From Xylocopa sonorina (lineage: Eukaryota > Arthropoda > Insecta > Hymenoptera > Apidae): DNA of 64,000 nt. The DNA is taken from positions 186,001-250,000 of the forward strand of contig NW_027490127.1 in NCBI RefSeq assembly GCF_050948175.1, in the 5' to 3' direction. The notes below the pieces were generated by a model that saw only the letters and a list, made by a program, of their open reading frames with translations, made no database searches and was not told the origin of the DNA. The position numbers and the translations under genes were made by a program. The first letter of the stretch is position 1. Each line of letters opens with the position of its first letter. This document shows positions 44,580 to 56,299 of this stretch, in pieces.

Positions 44580-44964
44580 TTTACTATTGCTAAAACCTCA
44601 AACTCATAGCTACTGCATTTAGATTCAAGAGAAGCTGTATTACCACTAAAAAATAATATTCATGGTGAAAAGGTTGATCTTTGTTATTTGTTTGAAATAA
44701 AATTGCTCCGTACCCTAACGCAGAAGCATCTGTATGCAACTCCGTCTGTACTTCTACTTGATACAAGTTCACTATTCGGTTCTCACTCAGAAAAAGTTTA
44801 AGTCGTATGAATGCTTCCATTTCAGTCACTCTAAAACAAAATTTAGCATTCGCTCGCAGAAGGTTAGACAAATGTCGCGAAATTACAGGGTATTCATGTA
44901 TAAATTTACGAAAATTCTCGATTAGTCTAAGAAAACTTTGTATGTGTTTAACATTGGAAATCAT
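44580..44964 (-). pseudogene. Gypsy copy 2 RNase H and connection
   Basis: The frame 44964-44590 has VKHIQSFLRLIENFRKFIHE, then LHTDASALGYGAILFQTNNK with the first catalytic Asp. Downstream parts are broken by stops. Confidence 0.82.
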
Positions 44965-45119
44965 CGGATTGCATCAGTTTTAGTGAGGGGCGAACATAAC
45001 CATTGTTATATATATAACCATACATGCCCAAGAAATTTGACTGAAGTTTGCACAAAACAACACTTTTCCCAACTGAATATTAAGCCAGCTCCGCTCGCTA
45101 TAATTCAAACTTTTTCATG

Positions 45120-45722
45120 ATTTTTGATCCTACTTTTAATATCATTTGATGAAATAATCGAATCATCTATGTATGCTAAAACTATTCTCTCTCGAATAAG
45201 ATCTCTAAATATGGTATTTATAAAACTTTGAAAAACTGCTGGTGAATTACATAGACCAAAAGGGACTCGTAAGAATTCATAATGACCATCTGATACAATA
45301 AATGCTGTATACTTTTGACCTGACTTATCCTGTCACACGTGAAAGAAACCGTTTCTCAAGTCAAGAGTAATAAAATTGCGCGCGCCTTGTAACAAATCTA
45401 ATTGATCTTTGATCAATTGTAACGGATATTTATATTTAATAATTTTCTTATTAATTTGTCGATTATCCACACATAATCCAAACGAATCATTCTTCTTCCG
45501 AACGAGAAAAACCGGACTCGCATAATCAGAAGTAGACAACTGAGCGACTCCAGCCACAATCCACTGTTCTATCTGCGCATTAACAATCACTTTTAGCAAC
45601 GCTGACAATTGTCTCGCCAATTGATATACAGACTCTTCGCCTTTCAATATTAATTTCATTGCAATTTCACGTTCAAAGGTTTTACTCGGCTTGTAATTAC
45701 TAACAAGATTTTCTATCGTCAC
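45120..45722 (-). pseudogene. Gypsy copy 2 reverse transcriptase
   Basis: The frame 45722-45333 has EREIAMKLILKGEESVYQLA, YASPVFLVRKKNDSFGLCVD and LDLRNGFFHV, then a stop. The next part (45330-45120) reads GHYEFLRVPFGLCNSPAVFQ and the catalytic box AYIDDSIIS, so YxDD is kept here although it is lost in copy 1. Confidence 0.88.
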
Positions 45723-45820
45723 TCGCTAATTAGGATCTAATACACGAGACACATCAACTTGATTTACTTCTAACACTCGTTACATCTATTTAAAATATTT
45801 CCGGTACAATATTTTCTCTT

Positions 45821-46120
45821 TCAACAATTTCGCGCGTTACTTTCGATAATGGACGAATGATTACTATCTCTAATGCTGACATCGGTTGCATTTAAGAAAT
45901 TCGTTCCTATTAACAGCTTGTGTCGAACAATGGTATCAGAGATTACTTGTATACAAATCAGATGTGAGTGCCCATCTACGGTAATTTCTGCTTGAAACTC
46001 ACCTAATGTTGTATTATTCCTTGAACCTTCGAAATGTAATTCATTGCGTCGTAATTGCGGAGAACCAAGCTTAATGTACTCGTCTGTGCGAATTAAACTA
46101 AAATCACTTCCTGAATCCAT
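45821..46120 (-). pseudogene. Gypsy copy 2 aspartic protease
   Basis: MDSGSDFSLIRTDEYIKLGS holds the DSG active site, and HKLLIGTNFLNATDVSIRD the second conserved region. A stop separates it from gag at 46133. Confidence 0.82.
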
Positions 46121-46132
46121 TAATGCTTTGAT

Positions 46133-47307
46133 CTAGCATCCGTTAAGTAAAACATTTTTGAGATACTTTCGGTACGATACTCCTAATGTCGCGCAGCTCT
46201 CTTCACTCGCTTTAAATTTCTTGGAACGTATCGACGCAATATGTCCACGTTCTTGACATATAAAGCATTTTACACCGCGATCTTTCGTTGGATAATTCAC
46301 GCTAATATGATCATGCTCACCACAATTATAACATCGTACAATATTACCGATAAATTCTTTTATCTCACCTACATTGACCATCTCTTTTCGTTCATTTCTA
46401 ACGAAACTGTCTTTACACATCTCAAACTTTGTTGATCTCTGCACACTCGACATACCTCGATCTCGAAGAATTACCTTTTCAAACGCTTTCGAAAGTTGAT
46501 TGGTTGTTGTAAACTGTAGAATAAGCTTGTGGTTCCGGAGCATTTCATCGGGAATGCTGTCAATCAGATATTCAAGTATTTCATCGTCGTTGATTGGTAC
46601 TCGATTTCCAAGAATGTTCTTCTCGTGCAAATATTCATGAAATGTCTCGTTCCTGTTCCATAACCGCTCTTCAAATTTCTTCTTCATTTCAATTTCGCTT
46701 TGTGGATGATAAAACACAACTCATAATTCTTCCAGCAGTTGGTTGAATGCCATAGTTATATATTCTGGTTTAGAAAGAAATCATTCAAGTGCTTTTCCCT
46801 TCAGTAGCATACCGATAAGTATTCGTGCAACGTCATCTTCCAATTTATATGTCATCTTGAATAATTTGATCTGCTTCTCCCAAATTTTATAATCACCAGA
46901 TTTGCTTTAGACTATTAAGAAATTGTCACCGCTACTAATAACATCAAATAGTTCGCCTTCAAAATTACGCGTCGATCTTCGTTGCTCATTTTCCGAAATT
47001 TACTCAACCTGTAATTTCTGTCGCACCGGATCTAACTCAAGGCGCAACACGGCTAACTCACGTTCTGCTAATACTTTTTCTTTTAAGAAAAGATCAATTT
47101 CAGATTGCTGTAGATTCATTGATGACTGCACGTTTGGTGATACACCAGCACACGACTCTTCATTATCTTCATGAAATTCACGTTCCGTCTGAGTCAACTT
47201 CCATCAACACGGGAAATTAATTCAGCTTTCGAACCAGCAGTAAGTAGTTTATGCTCTATTAATATCTCTCTTAGCGCTGTAACTGTAATTTTACTCAAAT
47301 CGATCAT
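46133..47307 (-). pseudogene. Gypsy copy 2 gag with SAP domain
   Basis: ATG at 47307 opens MIDLSKITVTALREILIEHK and GSKAELISR, a SAP-type motif (about residues 1-35), better preserved than in copy 1. A coiled-coil-like charged region follows (47200-47000), then a broken middle and an open 194-codon end (46717-46133). Its zinc knuckles have each lost a ligand: CYNCGEHDHISVNY and CFICQERGHIASIR, where copy 1 has Cys. The two copies therefore decayed independently. Confidence 0.8.
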
Positions 47308-47559
47308 TGTGAAAATTATCACTCGACAATTGCGTTTAAACTCGAATTATCTCCACACGAAAAATTAATTTTCGTTCTCGCACTATCTCTCAAAACTACA
47401 TTCGCGTCGCTTGAGTATCTTCTCGAACGTTCTAGACCGTCAAGGAATTATCTTGAACGTTCTGTCTTCAAATATTCGATAATACATCAATCTTTAGAAC
47501 GTATCCGATTTAATTCTTGAATATCTTCTTGATAATTACTACGCCCGAAACCCCAAAAT

Positions 47560-47751
47560 TGTAGGAAACTTATTAATAAAAGACAATTATAAAATTTTTT
47601 ATATCATTAAGTAGTACTTTTCAACTGAGATATTACTCCAAAGGCTGCTAATGAACAACTGCTTCATTATTTTAAAACATTCACACGAAAAACTCATTTG
47701 CTTTGCACATTCGCTCTCACTCGCATTCTAGAATATTCCACGTACATAACA
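47560..47751 (-). mobile_element. 5' LTR of Gypsy copy 2 (192 bp)
   Basis: On the minus strand starts TGTTATGTACGTGGAATATTC and ends AAGTTTCCTACA, followed by TTTTGGGGTTTCGGGCGTAG before gag. It is the most complete LTR of the family in this window. Confidence 0.88.
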
Positions 47752-47815
47752 TTGACATTAAACCTGAGTTATTGATTAACTTTTAAATTAAGATTATTTC
47801 ATTATCCTTCAATAA
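47752..47815 (-). mobile_element. Gypsy 3' untranslated remnant outside the 5' LTR
   Basis: On the minus strand this reads like the segment just upstream of the 3' LTR in both copies ('gataatgaaataatcttaatttaaaa' and so on). Internal sequence upstream of a 5' LTR implies a former tandem dimer sharing this LTR. Confidence 0.75.
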
Positions 47816-48365
47816 CATTATGCTTGCCTGCTACTACACATTAAAGGAATGTAAACTCTGCAGTTCCTTGAAATGGGATGGTTCTTCACAGTATCTGCGT
47901 GTGAAAACCATGAAGTTTTAATGCTCCACGCAACGCGATAATACATCTCATTTCAACGTTTCAAAGTATGTAACCTGTAATCTTCTAAGCATATCATTAT
48001 GCTCATCTGCTCATACACTTCTAACGAATGTGAATGCTATAGTTCCATGCATCGGGTTGCGGCATTATAGTGTTCACGTATTATAGCAGCAGAGTTCTAC
48101 TGCTGCATGCAATGCGATGGCGCATCACATTTCATCATTTCGATGTAAGATGTAACTTTCTATGCTCAGGATTATGTTTGTCTGCTTCTACGCTTCAAAA
48201 GAATGTAAATTCCACAGTTTCTTGCAAGGAGATGATACTTCATAGTGTCTGTGCGTCAATGCAGTAGATTTCTAATGCTACATGCAATGCGATGGCGTAT
48301 CTCATTTCAACGCTTCGATGTAATTAAGTTGTACTCCTCTATACGTAGCGTTACGCCTACCTGTC
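47816..48365 (+). repeat. ~177-bp trimeric satellite, plus orientation
   Basis: Three units between Gypsy copy 2 and the second BEL gag. Confidence 0.9.
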
Positions 48366-48369
48366 AATC

Positions 48370-49420
48370 AATGTGTGTCAATCAATCAACATTCAGTTGC
48401 CCAAGAATCATGCCAGTGATCAAGCCAACGCTCCAGGACAAATTCAGATTCTCAGCAGCAACAAGTCGGACATACCAGGGGATCCAGACATCATGGCAGA
48501 CCTTAACATACCTGATATCTTCACATTGAAAAGGTAGACTCGTTTATTCGTCCATTTCTTTCTTATCCATGTTCCACGATGACAACCCGATCGCTCGAAT
48601 AAGCTCAGTCCATTCCTCATGAAATTATTCTCAGTTCACTGCGGCGTAAACGTGGTACCACATTCGGTCTATTCACTATCTTCACGCGACTTCTTAACAC
48701 ATGCAAAACATCAGAACAACCGGATATACGTTTACTACACACCCATCTTTACGCGTTAACTGAAACGTGGAAACGATTCGATGGCATCCAATTTGACCTC
48801 GAAGAATAAGACGAAACCGAAACGTCACGTCTTTACAAAATTCACAACGACTACTTCTCTATCATAACTCGCGCCGATTCGATATCATAACTCGACGCGA
48901 TTGAGTTATTGAAAGGGAAATACGACTGTAGAAGTCAGGCTGCCTCTAAATATTGTGATGCAATCTGGAATATTCTTAAACCGCCAAGGAACATTGCAGA
49001 AACACTAGGCAATATCGTCGACACCGTCAACCAACTACTTCGCGCATTGAAAAATTCCAAGGAAAATATCTCGCAATTGAACACTTCTGCTTTCCATCAT
49101 TCGAGCAAAGATAAATGCTAATACGTTATTCCAATGGGAACTCATAGTAAAGACAACAAGGTGCCGCCTTACACGGATCTTCTAGAGTTTTTGGAGAAAC
49201 TGGCCAACTGTGTACCAGAGATGAACGCAAGAGCAAGCTCAACCGCAATTCGGGTCGACGGGAGACCATCGGACCATTCACGTTCCACGAATCAACGTAC
49301 TACGAGAAATCAGATGACATTCTGATGACGATTACACCGAAAGCGGAACAAGCAGGACAACCATAAGAACCCAAGAGTGTTCAGTATGCCACGGAGGGCA
49401 CCGCATCTAGACATGTGAAG
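48370..49420 (+). pseudogene. BEL/Pao gag, copy 2, degenerate
   Basis: Parallel to 1575-2820. The leader and the ATG at 48493 (MADLNIPDIFTL) are shared. The middle has an approximately 400-bp deletion relative to copy 1 that removes the LPTFDGTYEIWASF core. It keeps a part absent from copy 1: IELLKGKYDCRSQAASKYCD and LGNIVDTVNQLLRALKN, a typical BEL gag segment, then PPYTDLLEFLEKLANCVPEM (49161-49220). It ends before the protease. Each copy lacks parts the other keeps. No LTR flanks this copy, and both sides are satellite. Confidence 0.83.
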
Positions 49421-49435
49421 ATTTTCTCTAAGTCT

Positions 49436-50065
49436 CAACTTATCAAAGTAATTGACATGTAATGCTCCATGCAACATTTCCTTTCAACGATACAAAGTAA
49501 GTAAGTTGTAATGTTCCATGCATAGCATAATGCTTATCCACTTCTGCACTTCAGCAGAATATGAATTCCACAATTCCTTGCTAGGGGATTGCGCTGCACA
49601 GTGTCTAGTTGTCAAGGCAATAAAGTTCTGTGGCTACTTGCATTTGCAATGCGTTGGCGCATCTCCTTTTTACGTTTTAATGCATGTAAGCTGTAACGTT
49701 CTATACATTGCGTTATGCTTATCTGCTTCTGGACTTCAAAGTGATGTGAATTCTACAGTTCCTTGTAGCGTGATGGCTTCTCGTTTCAACGTAAGTAAGT
49801 AGTAATATAGCTTGTCAATGTAATTAACATCCAATGTTCTATGCAACGCGATGGAAATTCTTAGTTCTACGTATCAAAGTAAGTAAGTTGTAAGGTTCTA
49901 CACAACACAATCGTGCTTATTAGTTTCTACACTACTATGTATGTTATTTCTATAGTTCCATGTTACTGTATAGAGCTTCATAGTGTCCACTTCTCAAAGT
50001 AATTGAGTTCCAAACGTCCATGCAACGCGATAGTGTTTCTCAGTTCTACAATTAAATGTTTCTGT
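49436..50065 (+). repeat. Trimeric satellite, plus orientation
   Basis: Three to four units; the rightmost are degenerate in the same way as 34100-34480. Confidence 0.87.
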
Positions 50066-50310
50066 TGAAATTACACTTCATGATATTCAAAGTAAAAATT
50101 TCAAATTAGCATATATATTCACACTCATCATATACTTTAGTCAATAGTAAATAGGTAATCCGCCCTCCAATTGCTCCACTACAATTAAATTCCATATAAT
50201 TTCGTATCATTTCATGATGTTTTAAATAAACATTTCTAGTTAGTATATATACTTACACTCTCCATATATTATAGCTAAATCTAAGCAGAATAGACATTGT
50301 AAAAACTCCA
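50066..50310 (+). repeat. AT-rich satellite, ~133-bp period
   Basis: Nearly two units: 'aaaaatttcaaattagcatatatattcac', 'cgtatcatttcatgatgttttaaata'. As at 34480, the AT-rich family follows degenerate trimeric units directly. Confidence 0.87.
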
Positions 50311-50795
50311 GTAGCTGTAATCTTCTATGCACTGATTCATTCTTATCTGCTTCTACACATTAAACGAATCTGAGCTTCACAGTTTCTTCCAACTGGATTA
50401 CGCATCATTATGCCTACGTGTCAAAGCAATAGAGTTCTAACACTCCATTCAGTGCGGTGACACATCTCATTATAATGTTATAAAGTTAGTAAGTTCTAAC
50501 GTTCTATACAACGCATTGATTTCATCTCCCTCTATACATCAAAAGTATATGAAGAACATAGTTACTTGCAACGGGATAGCGCATCATAGTGTCTGCGTGT
50601 AAAAGCAATAAATATCTAATGCTCCTTGCAATGCGGAAGCGCATCCCGTTGCAACGGTTCGAAGAAAGTAAGTTGTAATCTTCTACTCGCAGAAATATTA
50701 TTTTCTGCTTCTATACTTCAAAAGAATGTGAATTCTTCAGTTCCATGCAAAAGAATGGCACTTCGTAGTATCTACCTTTCAGAGCAATAACGTTT
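50311..50795 (+). repeat. ~177-bp trimeric satellite, plus orientation
   Basis: Nearly three units up to an orientation switch at about 50795. Confidence 0.88.
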
Positions 50796-50799
50796 TCTC

Positions 50800-51219
50800 T
50801 CTCGTTTCACGGAACTGTATAATTCACATTCCTTTGGATTGTAGAAGCAAATAAGCATAATATGATGGATAGAATGTTACTGCTTACTTACTTTGTAACG
50901 TTGAAATGAGATGCGCCATGGCAATGCATGGAGCATAGGAACTCTATTGCTCTGAAACGTAGACACTATGAAGGGCCATTCCATTGGAGGGAATTGTAGC
51001 ATTCACATTATTCTGAAATGTAGAAGCAGGTAAGCATAATGCGATGCATAGAACATTACATACTTGCTTTGAAGCGTGAAACTGAGAAGCACCATCTTGT
51101 AACACAGAATATTTTTTTATTGCTTACTCCATCTTGTTGCAAGGAATCTTCAAAGCTATTCACACTGACATGTAGACACTCAGATGCGACATCCCTTTTC
51201 GTGGAACTTTGGGAATCAC
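50800..51219 (-). repeat. Trimeric satellite, minus orientation
   Basis: Starts head-to-head with the preceding block ('cacggaactgtataattcacattc') and becomes irregular after 51060. Confidence 0.85.
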
Positions 51220-51506
51220 TTTGAAACGCAGGACTGTGAAGCTGCATCGCGTTGTATGAAGATATAGGAAGTGCTTACTATGAAACGTAGAAATAAGAAG
51301 CGAAATCATGTTGCATAGAACTTTGCATCTTACGTACTCTGGAACGTATAAACTGATAGGGACAATCACTTTACATAGATATCCTTCCTTTGAAACGTTG
51401 ATAGTGAGGAGCTCCATCGGCTTTCGTAGAACTTCAGAACTTACTTGCTATGTAACGTAGACAGATAAGTGTCATCGCGTTGCTTAAAACTTTAGAACTT
51501 GCTTAC
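51220..51506 (-). repeat. Free ~59-bp satellite monomers
   Basis: Five units of 59, 59, 51, 60 and 58 bp, each starting with a TTTGAAACG or TATGAAACG-like word and ending TTAC or TTGC: starts at about 51220, 51279, 51338, 51389 and 51449. They are not arranged as the a-b-c trimer of the 177-bp form. Confidence 0.8.
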
Positions 51507-51884
51507 TTCAACAAAGATTTCTATTGGCTTCGTCCGTTCTTTTAGAAGAGTTCTTGATAAACCACTTACTTTTCACGTTTGCAATATTTTTATATGTATG
51601 CGAGGTGTAATCGTTTAAGTTCTAAGATGATTATTTAGTGTTGATTATTATTTAGTAACTCGGTTATAAACGTGTCTGCATGAGACTTAATCAATATGTT
51701 CATAAGCCTGAAATTTATGCAGTTATTTGTTAGTCACTTATTGCTCAAACGGCAAAGATTCTGATCATTTGAAAATGATAGACTTTCATCAATTTTCTCA
51801 AAAATTGAAATACTGTCCAACTGCTTGTATTAAAGACTATAATTAAAGTTTTGAAAATATTTTACCTTTTAATGATGTATCACG
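51507..51884. other. AT-rich, nothing recognised
   Basis: No coding frame, repeat unit or RNA gene seen. Confidence 0.4.
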
Positions 51885-52520
51885 TCTCGGGTCGCGGAAA
51901 ATTAACCGTATGCCGGAGCAGCACCCCGTCTCGAACGGTTCGGCTCGCACATTTGGGTCGAAGACGGGGTTCTTTTTGGATCGCGGAACACTGCGTGAAA
52001 GTCACGGACGCGAGTATATAAAAAAGGGAACTTACCTTTCGAAGTCTTAGAAACCGCTAATTCCTAACTTCGTTCCAGGTATTGTTGTCGGCAAGGCTCG
52101 TCCTCTGGTATGGTCCCTCTGTACGGGCTGTGAGGCGGAATTGACAATGGAACGAGTACCCAGGCAGGCTGACCTCTGGTGCGGATCGGCGACGGAGGCG
52201 CCGATGCGGAATGGCTCTCCGGTCGGCAGACAGCAGGAGATGAGACAGTGCAGTGGTGGACGATGGAGTAGCTGCTTGTACCCACGTATTCGCGCACTAG
52301 AGAACGCAGGAAGTTCTTCCTTCCCACGCGTCGAGTTCGTTTATTCGTAGTGGAACAGCGCATTCAAATCGGATTCCAAAACCGCCGCTTTGGTTTGCCG
52401 ATCCAGAGATATGGAAAACGATGGATATCTTCTCCTTAGTCTAACTGTGGCTCAATACCGCTAAGCGGAGGGCCACTCTGACTGGTCAGTAACCAAGCGT
52501 AACTAAGGTTCAGAACTCCT
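51885..52520. mobile_element. GC-rich LTR-like segment, unclassified
   Basis: Contains GAGTATATAAAAAAGGG (52012-52028), which resembles a TATA box, then GC-rich sequence with frames open on both strands and no protein motif. Sharp composition borders on both sides suggest an insertion. No terminal repeats or partner LTR found. Confidence 0.4.
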
Positions 52521-53330
52521 TGAATGATTCTGGAAGAAGCGTGAAGTCGTGGAAGACTTTGTACCATAATGAATCTAATTCTTATAAATAATTTTTTATC
52601 GTAGTGAACTATATAATTGCAATTAGAATTCTTTATGAAATAATAATAACAGAGAGGTATGTATCCATTCTTGTAATTTTGAAAAGAGTATTATATCTTA
52701 CTATTTAAAATGAAATATTGAGATTTGTTTACAATCTAATGGAATTTAATTACCTTTTGATTCAATTTCACAGTGATAATCTTCCATAGTCCAACAATTT
52801 TGTGAGCTGTCCTCAGGAATCCGCAGCTCAGTACTTATAAAATGGACGACACAAAGAACAGCCTAACCAAACGTAATCGAACCGATTTTTCAATACTAAT
52901 CTTATCATGTTTAACTTATTCTGCAAACTATTAAAATGCCCTTCGGAATGTGTTTATTCACAGTGAAGTAAACGGTAAACGTTACGCCTTCCACCACTGT
53001 TTACAATACGTATGTTGCATTTACTATAAAAACTGTAAGTATTATCACCTTTGTTTACTTTTTGTAACCTTCAATGACTTCATGTTACAGGTTGTTGAAC
53101 TCGTTTCAAAATGCTCTATCGTATTACGGAAAAAAGAACACACCAATTCATTTTATAAAATGAAGGTAACCTTCAAATGTCCAACATACCTCCACTTACA
53201 ACAAAACTATTTTCATCAACGATGGGACCTTTGTCCTGTGCTATTTTATATCAGCAAAAATTTCTATGAAACTTATAGTTTCGAGGATATCTGAGGTGCT
53301 AATTATTACTGCCCCACACTGTATATTGTT
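52521..53330 (+). other. AT-rich; one exon-like piece of an unrecognised gene
   Basis: At about 53092 a TTACAG acceptor-like site precedes VVELVSKCSIVLRKKEHTNS and ends at AAG|GTAACC (53166), giving a possible 75-80-bp exon. No family is recognised. The rest is non-coding. Confidence 0.35.
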
Positions 53331-53420
53331 ATGGATGTGTCCAACAAGGCAACGATGAACAAAGTTAAATTTAATATTACGATTTTTATATTCCTTATAA
53401 TATATATGTTTTTCTGTAAT

Positions 53421-53618
53421 TTAGCCAAAAAACAGTGTTCACGATGTCGGCAGATGAATGAATTTGCCTTAGAATTACAAGAGCCGACAATATCAAAAGT
53501 AGAATATTTATTTTCTCCGCTCAACGAGTCACTGGAAACGTTAAGTAAAGTGCGTGCCTTTCAAAAGAGTCAGATGCAAATTACGAACCTAAACAACCAG
53601 CGATTGGCACGCCAATGA
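53421..53618 (+). pseudogene. Unrecognised exon, copy of 10779-10983
   Basis: 'ttctgtaatttag' is followed by ATG opening MNEFALELQEPTISKVEYLF and SPLNESLETLSKV, diverged from the 10937 copy. Instead of the donor site, the frame runs after QMQIT into NNQRLARQ, which at 9820-9850 belongs to a separate segment. This is therefore a deletion junction. Confidence 0.5.
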
Positions 53619-53619
53619 C

Positions 53620-55700
53620 AATGGATGAATATTTTATTTTATAAATAATATTTTCAGTTTATGACGGGTTGAAAGAAATATATATGACTCTCTCAATAAC
53701 TATTAATATAGGAAAACAACTCTCAAAATGTCTATCAATACTCATATGTTGAACATCTACTGACATTTAACGGTTTTAACTTGTATGAAAGCACAGGTTC
53801 TCCGTTACCAAATATGGCGTAACGTCATTGCAGAGAAGATTCATGAATTGAGCGATGACACGCGTGTCATGATGGTTCTGGTGCTGCGCGACTCATACGG
53901 CGTTTTACGCTTGTTTAGGAGGTACTGGTAACACGTTCTGGCATTTTAGCTAACGAATCCGGTCACAGATGGCTACGGATCAGCTGACACTCCACGGAAG
54001 TGGCGATATAGTGCCGGTATGGTGTCGCCACCATCTTGCCGTTTGTTATCTGGGATGCTTTCTAGAGCATTATTCGGAATTAAATTTCAACATATAGCTA
54101 CTTAATCGCGAATTTGTATGTACATAATTATACGTGACTGCATAAATACAATATTATATACTTTTATAACCAATGCGATATAAGAATATAAAACGAAGGA
54201 TTATCCACTCTTATAAGGAGTAAAAGCAATGTTTGGTATGCAAGGTTCGTTGTAAAATATAATCAAGCAGTTAATATATCAAATCACAGCACATAATAAA
54301 TCACTGAAAGTATAATGATATGAATAGTAAGAAAAACATATTTATTTGTTAGCTGTTTATAAATTCAAATTTAAAAGTCCAATTCACATTTAATATATTA
54401 TTGTTTAACAAGGTGGTTTAATGTTGTTTCAAATAGGCTTGGAGAACTAGCTGGTACTTCTGCCAATGTAATTTCATTTCTGCTGGATACAGTAAAAACA
54501 TATTTGCAATCTAAGCAAGGTTTCGTTAGATCTGGTGGATTTTCGAAATTTTAGAAATAAATGATGGCAGTAGTAGTTGGTTCAGCGCCAGGTGATAAAC
54601 ATATACAACAAGCAAATCAACGTAAACGGATTTAAAATGTTCAAGATTATATAAATTAGACTGTTACACTTTTATAATCCATGTAGCGTTCCTGTTCTTT
54701 GTAACTTACAAAGAGTCTTAAAAATGTAACGCAATGTAAAGAAGTTTGGAAACAAAGAAAGCAGGCCTTAATCTCAGATAAAGGAACATTGGATCTGTTG
54801 TGTATCGTGGTTACCGGCGTGCTGTGTTAAGGGATATGTCATTCGGTTTTAAATTTCTAAACGAGAACAATTCAAATAAATCTGGAGTCGACACATTGGA
54901 AGAAAAATTCTTCCAGTGAAAGATACTGTATGCAGTGCAAGAGCAGCTTCACATCTCCTTAATATTCTACAGAAAATCTTATGCTATTTTACTCGATTTA
55001 CAAGAATCGAAACAATGAAACATATTATGTGATATTTCTGCAACTGCTACCATATACACACGTGCGCGCGCGCGCGCACACACACACACGCGACCATACG
55101 AAATTCATCAAGATTAAAGATACTGTGTATGTATTGGAGGATGCGTACAATAAGAAAGGACTATTACATGGATAAATTGTAGAATTCCATTTGTATTTGA
55201 TAATTAGATTAGAAACATTTATATGCTTTTATCGAAAATTTAAATACACCAAAATTGCAGCACGCAGGTGTGTATATATCACTTTGCGATCTCATTTTAT
55301 TTTGGCAGTTATACTTATATATAAGCATCCATTCAGGCATAAAGCTTGATAATCTATCAACTAGAAAATAATTATAAAACATTAGACTTTTTCCAGGTAT
55401 TGTTCTATTTTATCATTTTCGGAACTTGTAAAGTATCTAGAACTATAACAACAAAGTACTTTATATCTTTACTCATTGTTTGAAAAAAAAAAATATGAAT
55501 AACTATGTTCATTTTATTACAAATGTATGAGTAAAGATCAATCTACGTAATTAAATATTTTCAAACGTAATTTGTTTAGTTTTTATCATTTAACGTTACG
55601 AAATATATTAGAAAAATATATAAAAATATATTTTACTTTAGTTTTTTTAATATTTAAAATATTTTATATTATCATATTAAACCTTTACAAAAAATAACAA
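53620..55700 (-). repeat. Segmental duplication, copy C (inverted)
   Basis: Reverse complement of copies A and D across the same landmarks. Includes the exon-like LAGTSANVISFLLDTVKTYL and QSKQGFVRSGGFSKF (plus-strand reading, 54440-54552), preceded by a TTTCAAATAG acceptor-like site. It also has DTVYVLEDAYNKKGLLHG with a stop (55112-55175). These belong to a gene convergent with HSDL2 in the source locus; I do not recognise it. Confidence 0.85.
55057..55094. repeat. Alternating GC/AC tract
   Basis: (GC)6-type followed by (AC)n, the complement of the tract in copies A and D. Confidence 0.9.
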
Positions 55701-55719
55701 AATTTTTATAAGTAGGAAT

Positions 55720-56160
55720 GATTTTTCCTTAATTAGTTAATGTGTCGGTTTCTTATAAGAAGACGGTATTCAATTTTTCAAAGTAAGTTTCGACTTTAAA
55801 TTGGCCATTAATATCTCTTATTTCATTGCTTTTCGTAGATCGCCGCTAATTTTCAACTTTTCCATCACAACTTTGTCGATGCAAGTATTAATTCTCCGAA
55901 AGATATATAATATTATATTCCTAGTAAACTTATTTTGCATTTCTAATTAATTTGAACGTAAAAAATATATTTCTTTCATGAGAAAGCATTGCGGAAAAAT
56001 TTGGAAAATCCATTGTTAATGTTGTACCTAGTGGTTGACTAGGTTCTCCTCTTCCTGCCGCACCTTTTTATCATTTTTAAGATCCAAGAACCGTGCACCG
56101 GCTTCGTCACCTCTAAAATTTACGAAATTTACATATTGTAAATTTTTGCAAATGTAATGT
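55720..56160 (-). pseudogene. HSDL2-like pseudogene fragment, copy C (SCP2 part)
   Basis: On the minus strand 56135-56060 gives GDEAGARFLDLKND-like residues, and 55890-55790 gives KVVMEKLKISGDLRKAM-like residues in shifted frames. These are the same SCP2-domain pieces as in copies B and D. The dehydrogenase part is missing. The unit runs in the opposite direction to D. Confidence 0.7.
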
Positions 56161-56299
56161 TAATTAACTTCTGAATTATGGTTGTTTGGGCAATAAATTA
56201 GACTGATCTATGACGTGCTGTAATGTGCGAAAACCAATAAATTTCTTTTAACATAATGAACAATAGATAATATTTGAGCTTACAGTTTTGTTAACGAAC

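Larger units (their letters stand above)
40203..47751 (-). mobile_element. Gypsy copy 2, minus strand, interrupted by piggyBac
   Basis: Same family as copy 1. From right to left: LTR (47560-47751), gag (47307 down), protease, RT, RNase H, integrase split at 43548/40828, and LTR (40203-40334). Without the 2717-bp piggyBac and one TTAA it measures about 4.8 kb. Frames are broken, but several catalytic motifs are better preserved than in copy 1. Confidence 0.92.

Noticed and set aside
54981..55175. 64-codon plus-strand frame as a complete small gene
   Set aside because: Only its end (DTVYVLEDAYNKKGLLHG) is conserved between copies; the middle is a translated dinucleotide tract.
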